Assembly (NCBI GenBank): GCA_007449985.2
Contig: VIIQ02000698.1
Location: 317,501 to 381,500 of the forward strand
DNA: 64,000 bases
Source of the DNA: Desmodesmus armatus
Lineage: Eukaryota > Chlorophyta > Chlorophyceae > Sphaeropleales > Scenedesmaceae
Direction of reading: 5' to 3'
The notes below the pieces were generated by a model that was given only the letters and a program-made list of their open reading frames with translations, was not told the DNA's origin and made no database searches. Below, one piece after another: positions 11,925 through 23,031 of this stretch. The position numbers and the translations under genes were made by a program. Positions within the stretch are counted from its first letter, which is position 1; each line of letters opens with the position of its first letter.

Positions 11925-13862
11925 GGTGCCTCCTGCGCTGTGCTGTGTTCAAAGCTGTGGAATGGGTGATGAACGTGTTTTCAAACGCCCTGAACACACT
12001 GTGTGGTGCTTGTGGTGCTGGTCACCCTCAGGTGCTGCTGTAGTCAAGAACAGCAGAGATACACCCTGCAGCTGCGTGTGTGCAGCAGCACTGCTGCGAT
12101 CTTGCTAATTTAGGAGTTGAGACGGTCAAAGTAGGTATGTATGCCGCTAAGGACGTAGCTATTGATGTTCACTCTGGGTTGTGAGCTGTGAAGCAGCAAC
12201 CTGCAGGCCAAAGCACCACTGTACTGTGGTAGGTGTGCTGCAGCAAAAGTCAGCGATTCTATATGAGCCTGAAACATACGTAGGTCTCGACAACCTATTT
12301 TGGTGCGTACCTTTCTCATCAAACCCAGCTGACAAATTTGCAAGTTGCAGGTGTACTGCTCTACAAAACTGCACTGAATAAGGCTTCTTCATTTGCGGTA
12401 TTCGATTGCAGTTGAACCACTCAATCACGAGGAGCAGGGTCATGTGTGATATCATCTCAGGGGCCCCACATGCATGGCGCGTAGATCGAGTTTACCGTCT
12501 CCCGCCCTCCCGCTTGTTCTAGAGAATGCAGACCAGTGAACTGTTCGAAGTTGCAGTAGACTACATTGCCACGGTCGAACCTGATGCATGCGTCACAGTG
12601 GCCGTCAGGAAACCCCCAGTTCCTCAACCTGGCACCAAATCCACCCCTGACCAAACCACGCACTGCCCACCAGCCTGGCTGCCGCAACAATAAGAATCGG
12701 GTAGTACAGCTCCAGTACAGCATCAAGCACTGGTGGGATTCGTCACAAAAGCCGTGCATGCTGAGCATGGAACGCTGCTGTCCGTGCTGCTGTCTTGATG
12801 ACTCAGACATAACAGGCTGTTAGGTGGTGCGTCACCACAGCCAGCTGCTTTGACCTGGCCTAGCCAGGTGCCAGGGGTCTGCCCCCAGCACAACCATACA
12901 TGCGGACAGGACCGACATGCAATTGTCGAAGCTGGGCGCACTGGCACCAGACCGATTGCATCCTTCCCTTGTATATGATGCGTGGTTGGGGCTGGGCTGC
13001 TGCAGTCTACAACAACTTAGCGCTACAGGAAACTACGCGGCTAAAGGTGCAGCTAGCCAACTGTCCAATATTACAGTGCAGCAAGTGTCACTTGCTGGCT
13101 GATACCTTCACCTGCCAGCTGCAACCTTGCGCATGCGTGCACAGCCACACACACCCATGCACGAACAAAGTACAATACAAGAGGGGAAGTGTACCACTAC
13201 AAACCCGCAGGTTCCTGATTGCTGATTGCGGATCCGCACCATCAGTCTTGCAACCTCTGACAGGCCTGTAGTGCACAAAGCGGCGCTACATGCAGACATG
13301 CCCTGCAGGCCTGCCCAGGCCAGCTGAGAAACGTGCAGGCAACAATACAGCAAGCAATGAGCCCCATACACACCGGGCCCCACTGCTTAGTGATACTAAT
13401 TTACACAAGAGGGCCCAGTGAATGTCTTATACAATTGTACTATTGCATTCCAGGGGCCCTACAAACTTCTGCTGGACTGTCGAAACTTGCTGAGCACTGG
13501 TGGCACCCGGTGCGGGGCAGGCACGACTACTGAAGAATTTGCTGCCAGCATACTCCGAGTATAGAGTATATGCTGCTGGGCAGCGCTACCTTTACGCCCA
13601 CACCATGCCCCACGTCACACATAAATTGGCACCTGTCACTGGCACCTGGCACAGCACTTCCTCACACCAGCTCGCATGCATGGCAAGCCAAATGGCCTTT
13701 GGAAGCCCACAGAGAATCTGCAAGCAGCCCTTGGCATGGCCGCTGCAAGGACTCCACGACATGGCCAACTGCCAGCATGAAAGGAGCTGCTGAAGGCTGA
13801 GGCTGCTGAGCCACCGGTGTTGGCCAGTGACGGCTGGCTAACGCTGTCTATGGCACAAAAAC
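11925..13862. other. Intergenic region with one unassigned minus-strand ORF
   Basis: About 1.9 kb lies between two minus-strand genes. The longest frame is 12457-12810 (minus, 117 codons, ATG start, Trp/Cys/Gly-rich). It shows no domain I recognise, and neighbouring frames are about equally open, so it is left unassigned. The rest shows no gene, RNA or repeat that I can support. Confidence 0.35.
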
Positions 13863-15173
13863 TCACGCCAGCTGGGAGCCCCAGCACCGAGCAGCCTCCA
13901 GCTGCAGCGGCTTCAGCACTGCTGGACAACGGTTGTCCAGCCCATGGTAAGACACGTAGAATGTCGCGGCCATTAGCATGGTGGAGCAGCCCACCTCTCG
14001 GACCTTTGCTGGTGTGATATGGTTCTGATAACGCCTGTTGTTGCTGCTGGGCATGACGACCAGGTTGCCGGGGTGATCAGGGCCCCCCAGGGACTGTGGG
14101 ATGATGTGGTCCAAGTCATAGCCCAGGAACTCATATGGTGTCAGATTTAGCCGCGGCAAGTAGTGCTTCTTCAATTTGCATCGCAGCTGCCACATGGCGT
14201 ATGCGGGGGACCTTTTGCGCTGGTGGAACTCGGCCACAAGCTCTGGGTAGTTGCCAAGGTACCTACGAGCAACACCATACTACTTTTGTTGTGGCAGGCA
14301 CGACGGTCGTATCGCACTGACAAGCACCAGGCCCTGGTGCTGGCACACACAACCTGTGTGGCACACAAGACCTGTCCATTGTCTCATCATGTCAGGCCAT
14401 CACTGTAGCAGTGTGCTTGTGACTCCATTCTGCTGCTTACTCATGCCATACCGCCAGCGTCAACTGGTGCCACAACGGTGTGCAGTTGTCTATTTTGACC
14501 AGCTGCAAAAGGGAGGGGCAAGCTCAGCTGCAAAAGCCTTATTGCATGCCATGATCATGCCATGACCTGGCCAGTGGCTAGGAGTCCTTGGCCGTGCCAC
14601 AGTCACTGACTGTTGGTAACACTCGCTGAGTGAGACCCAGCCAGAGGGTCTTGGCGCACACCTGGGGTTGTGCTCCCAGGGGTTGAGTCCAGCCTGCTCC
14701 TGTGAGGATGCCACCCCTTTGAGAGCATTGATCGCGCACCACGCAGTGTCCTCAACTGCCAACGTCCGTCGGGTTTGCACTGTCTCATGTAAGGCAAAGG
14801 TGTGCAGGGCTAACGTAGTTGGCTCCTGCACATTGCCCTGCCGTGGGGTTCCAAACCTTGCCACCAAGCCAAGGCGGCCAGTTTTCACTGTGTCATAGAT
14901 CAGACGACGGGTGTGTTGGTTGACGTTGTTCTTGGCTGCGGCTTCTGCAGCTGCAGCCTGCAGCTGCTGGAGGGTGGGAATATGCTGAGCAACAGGGGCT
15001 TGCTGTTGTACCACCGCTGCGGGACCCTGGGCAGCTGTTGCCAATGCTGTAGCTGGAGCTGTGGCAAGGTTACGAAGCTCATTGAGGCGGCAGAAAGCAG
15101 CAATACAGCAAGGCGCTGAAGCATGAAACAGAGACGGCGTCGAAATGCCCAACAGTGAAGGGAGCAGTGCCAT
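13863..15173 (-). CDS. HNH endonuclease domain protein
   Basis: Two exons splice cleanly in phase 2: 14662-15173 and 13863-14262, giving 303 residues. The junction reads WEHNPRYLGNYPELV. The HNH (beta-beta-alpha metal) nuclease motif lies at about residues 219-248: DLDHIIPQSLGG with D222-H223, then N237 and N246-N-R-R. HNH domains bind a metal ion and cut DNA, in homing endonucleases, restriction-like enzymes and repair proteins. The first ~35 residues are hydrophobic and Ser/Ala/Cys-rich with few acidic residues, compatible with an organelle transit peptide (inference). A Gln/Ala-rich segment follows. A basic stretch (KLKKHYLPR) precedes the nuclease motif. The C-terminus after the motif is short and could contain one more intron. 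Its target is unknown. Confidence 0.75.
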
Positions 15174-16023
15174 CTTTCTTGTACTGGAGTGTGGTAACGG
15201 CAGGTGACGAAATGCCGTGATTCAAGGCAAAGTTTGCCACTTATAATCCTCAAATATAATGGTTCTGGTTTGTTGATTTTGGTTGAGGAACTCGCGTTCG
15301 GCCGTAGCAACAGCTGCAGCCTCCGTCCGAAGAACGCGACCATTCGAATGCATGTCGGCGGTAAGCAGCAGCAAGCGCCACTGCTGCTCGACAAGTCTGC
15401 AGACAAGTCTCACCTTCCAGCTAACATCATCCACAACCTGTCTGGATTGCGACAGTGTGCTGCCGTCAGCGTGTCAGCAGACCGACGGCGACGGCGCCAA
15501 GTCATACTGCTTGATTGCGACGTTGCAGGTACTTGATAAGAAGGGCAGTGCCTGACGACTCGTGAAAGGGGATTCACTAGCCTCAATGGCTGAGGCGCTG
15601 CACGCTGCTGCTGGCTGCTACTTGCCAGTCTGTCAACTGGCTGCGGATGTGTGCATGAGCTCCTGGTGTTCTGCAGACACAATAAGAAAGGTGTGTTGAT
15701 GGGGCAAGCCTAACTTGCTTCTGGAAGAAAGACTCAGAGCATTGATAAAGACATATGCTGGCCCGAGTCACCTCGAGTGGCCGCCACAAGGTGCAGCCTG
15801 CAGTGGAAGGATCACAGAGGCAGCCTGATGCGGAGACAGTTCCATATCCCTTTCCAATCTTACCCTACAAGTCAACCACACCGACAGTCGAGCATGCTCA
15901 CGACCACCCCTGCATCTACGGGGCTGCCCACTGGGATGCTTGAAGCATCCAATGTGGCCAGGGCTACTGCCTGAATGGGAACGATTGGCTGGGTAGGTCT
16001 GTCCACAATGCTGCCAAACCCTC
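15174..16023. other. Spacer between HNH and ABC transporter genes
   Basis: About 850 bp lie between the HNH gene start and the ABC transporter stop codon. Short frames exist on both strands (for example 15204-15536 plus) but lack ATG starts or recognisable content. The stretch must hold the HNH promoter and the transporter 3' UTR. Confidence 0.4.
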
Positions 16024-19000
16024 CTATCGCTTCTTCCTCCCCTTGCCCCCCTTGTTGGCTCGACCCCGTGCCCCCGCCGCCGCTCCCCCTGCTGCCGCTG
16101 CTGTTGAAGTGCTGGGACCAGAATCTTGTGTGATTGCCTCTGCCGAGGTGCCGCTGGAATTGCTGCCTCCTGCAGTGGTGGCTGATGGGGCCGAGCTGCT
16201 ACCATCTGCTGTTGGTTCTACTGCTGGGATGCTGGAAGTTGCACTGGCAACCGCAGTGCCAGAGCTGCTGCCCGCACCATCACCTACTGCTGCTGCTGGC
16301 ACTGCCTCAGCACTGGTGGTGCCGTTGCTTGCCCCTGCTGCCGCCGCTGCTGCCGCCACGATGCCTGCTGCTGGGGCTGGCAACACCTCAGCCCCCGCTG
16401 CACTCGCTACCACCTCCGGCGCTGCTGGTTCCTCTACCACCACTGCTGTCGCTGGTGCCGGTGTCAGCGCAGCAGCTGCTGCGGCGCCATCTCCCACCTC
16501 CCCTGCTGTCAGCTGTGGCACCGGCCCTTCTAAGCTTCCTCCAGAGAAAACCTGCCGCTGCACCAGCTGACTGTATGCTCCGCCCTCTGCCATGAGGCTG
16601 GCGTGTGTGCCGCTCTCGGTGATCTGCCCCTGCTGCACCACGGCAACCAGGTCTGCGCCGCTGACTGTACTGAGTCGGTGTGCAATGACCACCACACTGC
16701 GGCCCCGGGCTGCTTCCTGCAGGGCTTGCTGGACCTGCATATGTACAATTATCGCAGGTTTGGCGCAAGTCATCATCTATAGATAGGTAGCTACCACACG
16801 TGACCATAAGAGGCAATGTCATGAAGTGCTGTATCAAGCTGTGGTGCCATTGAATGGCCCTACAAGCAGCCCCGTACTACGATCAACACAGTGCTTCATC
16901 TCGGCGCCTGACAAATCACATGCTGGCCATGCCAACATCCTGATTATGCAACCGCCTGAATGCTGCCTACGAACACCCAGCCAGCCACATGCATACAAGC
17001 ATGCAGCTGCAACACAGCCCTACCCAAGCCCCCAATCCAGCCGGCACAGTTGACCACCCAAGCTCCCTGATTCAGCCACAATCATACAAGCATGCAGCCT
17101 AGCCCAGCCCAGCCCAGCCCAGCCCTAGTACTCAAAAGTCCTCACCAGGTGCTCGCTCTCTGCATCAAGAGCGGAAGTAGCCTCGTCCAGCAGCAGCAAC
17201 CTGGGTTGAGTCAGCAGCGCACGTGCAATAGCCAGCCGCTGCTTCTGCCCGCCGCTCAGCATGACACCCTGCTCGCCGACCTTGCTGCTATAGCCCTTTG
17301 GCAGGGCTGAGATAAACTCGTGGGCATGGGCTGCAATGGCTGCTGCCTCAATCTCAGCCTGGAAAGCAGCACAACCACGCACTCTGATCATTTTGTGACA
17401 CGTTGGAAGTGCAGCACAACAAGCTCTTACAGGACTGGCAGATTTGTAGGTTGCAGGACTGACCACAGCAAGTGCGGGGTTGCACTTATGCAACCCAGGA
17501 AAACCCCACTTCCAAACGATCCTCAGCAGCATCGGCACACCATGATGCTCACTAGGCTGCGCACAATGCACTTCCTTGATTGTGTTCAAGGCTTCCCTGC
17601 AGCTTCTGCTGTGGCACATGAACATGGGCACTGTGTGTGTCGGTCATACCTGTGTGACGTTTGTGCGGTGTACCCCAAACAGTATGTTGGCCTTGATGCT
17701 GTCTGCAAACACCAGTGGCTCTTGAGCCACCAGTGCCACAGACTGGTGGAGGTACACGTTGTCGATACGGGGCAGTGCCACACCATCCAGCAGCACTGAA
17801 CCTTGCTGGGGGTCGTAGAAACGCTGGACAAGCTGCACAGGCAAAAAGGCAGGCACAGAAATGCCGTCATCCACCTCGGCACTTATGCATGTGTGCATTG
17901 CTAATCGTGCGTGTAGTAGTGCAGCGACACATTTAATCAAACAGCAGACGGATCCAGTTACAATTTCTGGCCATGATCAAGCACCACACCTGACAAAGTT
18001 TGACGGTGTTTGAGGAAAAGTGTGACTTGAAGCAGTACCTCGAAGCAGTACACTGCTGGATGCAGCTGTACGGACTGTCAAGTACGGCAAATGCAGCAGT
18101 ACAAGAGACTCACAGGAATGGCAGCAGAGCCTGCAAAATGCAGCCGGCATACCGCATCCCTAGAGGGGCCTCACCTTCACAACAGTGGATTTGCCTCCGC
18201 CAGATGAACCTACCAAAGCGACGCTCTGGCCTGGCTGCACCTGCATTCGCACAGCCAGCATGCGTATGCGCAGCGAGACCTCAGGACAGGCATGTAGGGT
18301 AACTCACTGGCCTCAACAAGGATGTGTTGATGTAAATGTAAGGTGCAGACTGGCTGAAACATGAATGCACTGATATTATGCCTGCCAGCATGTGTTGGAA
18401 CCACACCGCTCCACCCTAGCATGCATGCGCCTACGCATGTACACACATGGGCTGCACAAGGTACACCACCACTGTGGCATCTGCTGGCCGTCCCTCAAAA
18501 GCTTCGGGTGGTGTTGCACTGCCGGCCCCACACCTTTCTGTCTGTTTCACAGAAAACAACACGCTCCCCCCCCCCCCCCCAACACACACACCACCACCAC
18601 CACCCACCTGCAGGTTGAAGTCCTTGAGCACCCAAGACTGTGGGCGTGAGGGGTAGGCAAAGCTGACGTTTCTGAACACCAGCTCAGCCCCTGCAGGGGA
18701 CCCAGTGGGCTTCTGATCACCAGAGGGCGGCAGCTGTGGGGTGCGGTCCATCAGCTGGAACACCCGCTTGCCTGCACCAACCTGCACAGACAACAGCAGC
18801 AACAGGCTGTAAGAGCGACATTGAGTGCTGCGTCATTGAGAAGGCATGAAGTCTGATCACCAGAGGGCGGCAGCTGTGGGGTGCGGTCCATCAGCTGAAA
18901 CACCCGCTTGCCTGCACCAACCTGCACGGACAACAGCAGCAACGGGCCATGAGATCTACAGTGCTGCAACATGCAGAATGCATGAAGTTGAAACAGATTT

Positions 19001-22000
19001 AGAGAAAACTGCGGGGGTGGTTACCTGAGCGCTGTCAAGCAGCAGGTTGCCTGATGACAGCAGATGCATGTCCTTTTACGCAACCTCCGGCAACTGGTGC
19101 CGCCACACCAATGGAGGTCCCTCACTGGCAGTGACGAAAGACTGCCCACCAGATGACAGCCTGGTGCATCTACTGTGTGCATCTACTGTGTGCATCTGTC
19201 AAGCACCGTTGTTGACACTGTTGCCAGCAAGCCGCACCAGCTCCTCCCCTCCCACCCACCTTGCCCCCTCCACCCTTCTCCCAAGCTCCCTCCACCCGCG
19301 CCCCGCCCTTGACAGCCCTGCCCCCCCCCCCCAACTTTGCAGCTCACCGCGGCAATGACTGAAGCTGCCGTGCCCGCCAGACCGCCAGCCGAGCCAGCCA
19401 CATAGATGGCGTACAGCATGAATGCGTTCAGGTCACCCAGGGTCATAGCGCCCTGCAGCACCAGCACCGCACCATACCTGCAGCACACGGGACACACAGG
19501 CATTGGATGCATGTTGCTGGGCTGAGGTGTTGGGACACACGGGTTGCTGCTGACAGCCAGGACCCTAGTGGATGCAACATGATGCTGCCCATGTGCCACT
19601 GCACAGTTGGGGGCATGCCCGGTGTAACTGTACTGTTTGGCGTCGATGTTCACCAGTCCAGTCTTAATTACATTTGGCCCATGCTTGACCCTGCACGTAA
19701 ATTTCAAATGTTGAGCCTGACTTACCACAGCACCAACATCATGCAGCCATATGCAAAGGGAAGGGCGATGCCTGTGAACACACCAGCTGCGCAGTCAACA
19801 ACAGCAGCAACACCAACCAACAGGCAGTCAACAGGTGTTGTGAGGCGATGCAGGCCAACATGATATGCGCGAGGATTCACATGTTGAGAGATACTCAGAG
19901 GCTTGCTCACAGGCCGCAGGAAAGGACAGCAACCCAAGTAGGCTGAACTGCTGCCTGGAGGCAAACTATGTACAAGATGCTACAAATTGCCAGCCAGCAG
20001 CACTTACAGGCAACGGAACTCTTGATGCCCCACTTTAGGATGTCGCTGGCAGCCCCACCGTACCTGCAGCACAAGACAACATGCATGCAGCAGCCGGACA
20101 TCAACATGAGGCATGCAGCAGACAGGACAACATGTATGCGACAAGCCAGCAGACAAAACCTTGGGCATTGCGGAGCTGCCACCACCAACAGCATGCAGAC
20201 ATGTCTGTACCGCCAAAAATCACACCCTAGCCGAGCAGCAGGGAGCACAACATGTATGCAGAAAGGCAGCAGATTAAACCCTTGGCGCTACTGACTTGTG
20301 ACCACCAAATTGTGCGTAGCGAAAGTGTGCAATGTACACCCGCCCCTGACTCATGAGTCACCCTGGCAGCACCTGCAGATAGGCGGGATGCAACCCTTCC
20401 AGTGCTGCATTGCCTGTCCAGCCTGGCAAGCAGGACAACAACATGGAGCAGCAACCCCAACCCACCCACACGCCCTGCACAGTGCAGCTTCACGTAATTG
20501 AGAGACGGTCGGCGCAACCAGTGCACTGCCTTGTACGCCCTGCCAAACACGTCACTGCAGTCCCACATATCTGGTCCCCTGCACCCGGATACACAGTGCT
20601 CACGTGTTGATGATGTGCTGCTCCTTTGCAAAGGACTTCACTGTCCGTATGCCTGCTAGGGTCTCCTGTGCTGTGGCTGAAGCTGCCGCAGCAGCTGTGA
20701 GCTGGCAGGTCACATACTTCTTGTTCAACCCTGCAAAGCAGCAGCGCCAGCCACAACCAGCCCATCCAGTGAACTGTTTACATCATGCCTTGCAGCAGGC
20801 CACATGCCCAGGCTGCAGCTGGCGTGCTAAGTGCGCTGCAGTAACTGCCCGCATACATCATGCACACGATGAGAGCCGCATACTAGCGAAACTGCCGCAT
20901 TGTGTGGCAGGCAGGTGGCGCCATATGCATGCATAGCCAGTGGCGGCCGTCACTGGACCCATGAGGCAAGCTGATATCTTCATCCCTGCAAACGCTGCGC
21001 AGAGCCAAGGGGGCCGCCCGCGCTGCATTCATGCACTCACGTGCGAAGGCCCTGAACTGCAGCAGCATGAAGGGCAGTGTTGCGCATGTCAGCAGCGCCA
21101 GCTTCCATGATGTCAGGAACATCATCAGCGCTCCCAGAATGACGGTCACCAAGGACCTGCGGCACCCCACAAGCAGCAGGCAGATTGAGAAAAGCCTCCA
21201 CGCTGCCTTATGAACACCCTTTGTATGTTGCCAACGCACATGGCTGCATGCCTGCTGCATTACCAGGGGTGTTAGGATGAAATTGCAGGCAGGCTGATGG
21301 ACTGTCTGCTGACACAGCTGGCAGCACTGCTCCAACAGTACTGCCGCACATGCACACACACCCTCCAACACCACGGCTGCTGCCTCTGTGCCTGCATCAC
21401 TGATTGATCGCTGCTGCTGCAGGCCACCTTTCATCTCCATCATCAGCTGCAAAGCAAGTATACAAGCACATCCTGATCGTGGCACTACCCTCAAACATCC
21501 CGATTGTGGCATTACCTGAGCGCCATGCTGATGCTGGTGGTTGCTGCATCCTTCATGGCCCTGGTGTCCTCTGACAGGCGGTTGCTCAGCTCCCCTACAG
21601 GGGTCACGTCAAAGAAAGCGACCTCTTGCAACACCAACTGCAGCAAACAGCGGCAGGCAATGCACACCGTTTGGTGTGCCCATGCAGGCTGGATACACAC
21701 CGGCACAGCAGCTGCACCAGGCACAGGCTGCAGGCACGTGATACCACTGTTGCTGTGCCTTGCGGCGATAAGGACGCTGGCACACCCTTGAATGTACAAT
21801 GATGGCTGCCTTGCCCTGCTGCCCTGCAAGCTGCTTGGCAGCCTCAAGTCAGCGCAGCAAGCTGTCTTGTGGGTGGTGGTTGTTCGTATCCTATATGCTC
21901 ATGCAGTGCAGCCTGAGCCACTGTGAATTTGTAAGAACACCAGGTCACTCAAGCCCTGACAGGGCTTCCACCACCGTGGTGGAGTTGTGGTGAGTCAGGC

Positions 22001-22739
22001 GTTGTGTGTGCTGACTCACCTTTGAGAACAGCTGCACACGCAGCCTGCACATCACCCTCTCAGCTGCAGCGTTGAACATGTAGGCACGGAAGCCGGATGC
22101 AATTCCTCCAATCACGAGGATGCCAACCACATACTCCAGCTGCTGATTGAGCACTTGTCGGGCCTGGCCTGGTGTCAGCACGCCACTGGCTGCCTGCGTG
22201 CATGCGTCTATCAGGCCACCTGCATGGGTGCAACAGCAACAACAACAGCAAAAGCAGCTTGCCCATTTTGCGTTGTGTGACACAGAAGGTGCAGTGGGAG
22301 GGTTGCTATAGTAGTCAGGGTGAGCGCATAGCCCACATAGTCCTGCTGCGCCAATTGCAACATGCAATTGCACTACCATCTCCATAACTGCCTTGGTGCT
22401 GATCATAGCGGCATACTGTGGCAGCATGTAGGACAAGAGCTGCTGAGGTGGCGCCGCACCTGCAATCTTTGGGACTGCCAGGTTGGCAAGGCTGCCAATA
22501 AGGAGGAACATGGTGGCCACCGAGAGGGTCCACGCCTCCGGCCGGGCCTCGCGAAGCAGGCGCCATACGCTGGCTGTCTGGGGGGACTCAGGGACCCCCT
22601 GCTCAAGGTCAATTTCCTCCTCACTGCCATGCTGCTGCTGCTGCTGGGACCTTGTGCTGCTGCTTCCTGGAAGCAGGGGGTCTCGCAATCCGTCACGCTG
22701 CTTTCCAGGTGAGCGTCCTGATGACCATGTCCTGGCCAT
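16024..22739 (-). CDS. TAP-like ABCB half-size ABC transporter
   Basis: A half-transporter with one membrane domain followed by one nucleotide-binding domain, in about 14 exons. It starts at the ATG 22737-22739 and stops at TAG 16024-16026. The N-terminus has a Gln-rich acidic stretch, then [20 protein letters not shown] as first membrane segment, resembling plant TAP-like ABCB26/ABCB27(ALS1). The membrane domain continues through exons near 22.02-22.22, 21.52-21.63, 21.0-21.2 and 20.6-20.74 kb ([16 protein letters not shown]), 20.0, 19.7 and 19.35-19.48 kb. In the NBD, Walker [14 protein letters not shown] is at about 18180-18240, the Q-loop region at 17.65-17.83 kb, the signature [16 protein letters not shown] plus Walker [13 protein letters not shown] at 17.15-17.36 kb, and the H-loop [11 protein letters not shown] at about 16.7 kb. 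All catalytic motifs are intact. A ~170-residue Ala/Ser/Pro tail ending KGGKGRKKR is unusual. Substrate is unknown; a homodimer in an internal membrane is expected for the family. Confidence 0.9.
17101..17126. repeat. AGCCC pentanucleotide repeat
   Basis: About five tandem AGCCC units in the ABC-transporter intron immediately downstream (in transcript order) of the exon carrying the ABC signature motif. Confidence 0.8.
18712..18988. repeat. Tandem duplication of part of an ABC-transporter exon and its acceptor
   Basis: Two copies with a 140-bp period (18712-18851 and 18852-18988). Each contains a 3' splice acceptor plus the first ~23 codons of an NBD-proximal exon ([18 protein letters not shown]). 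The lower-coordinate copy continues into the full exon. The higher-coordinate copy, met first by the transcript, lacks the rest of the exon and has no usable donor. A synonymous TTC/TTT difference separates them, along with several intron changes. Confidence 0.9.
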
Positions 22740-23031
22740 GTGTCGGTGGCAAGAGGTGGATGAGGGGTCACCACACAGATCTCTGATCTGAAGTCACTAT
22801 AGTATTCTACTGTACAGTACACCCAAAACTGATCACCGCGTAAGCCGACGGCACGAGACATATACAGAATTGACTGAAGGTGGAGCGGTTCGAGGAAGAA
22901 GAACAGTGCCGATGACATAATCAAAATTTGAACCTCCAAGTTGCAGTTGGAAGTGCCTTCTCCAAGGCCCTGCCCACCATAACTTCACTCCCACCAAGCT
23001 GTTCACAGTCGAAGCTTCATACAGTGTCAAC
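22740..23031. promoter_or_regulatory. Divergent promoter region, ABC transporter / DCC1
   Basis: Only 292 bp separate the start codons of two head-to-head genes, so both promoters and both 5' UTRs must fit here. Paired AT-richer tracts are visible, but no canonical TATA box I would commit to. Confidence 0.5.
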
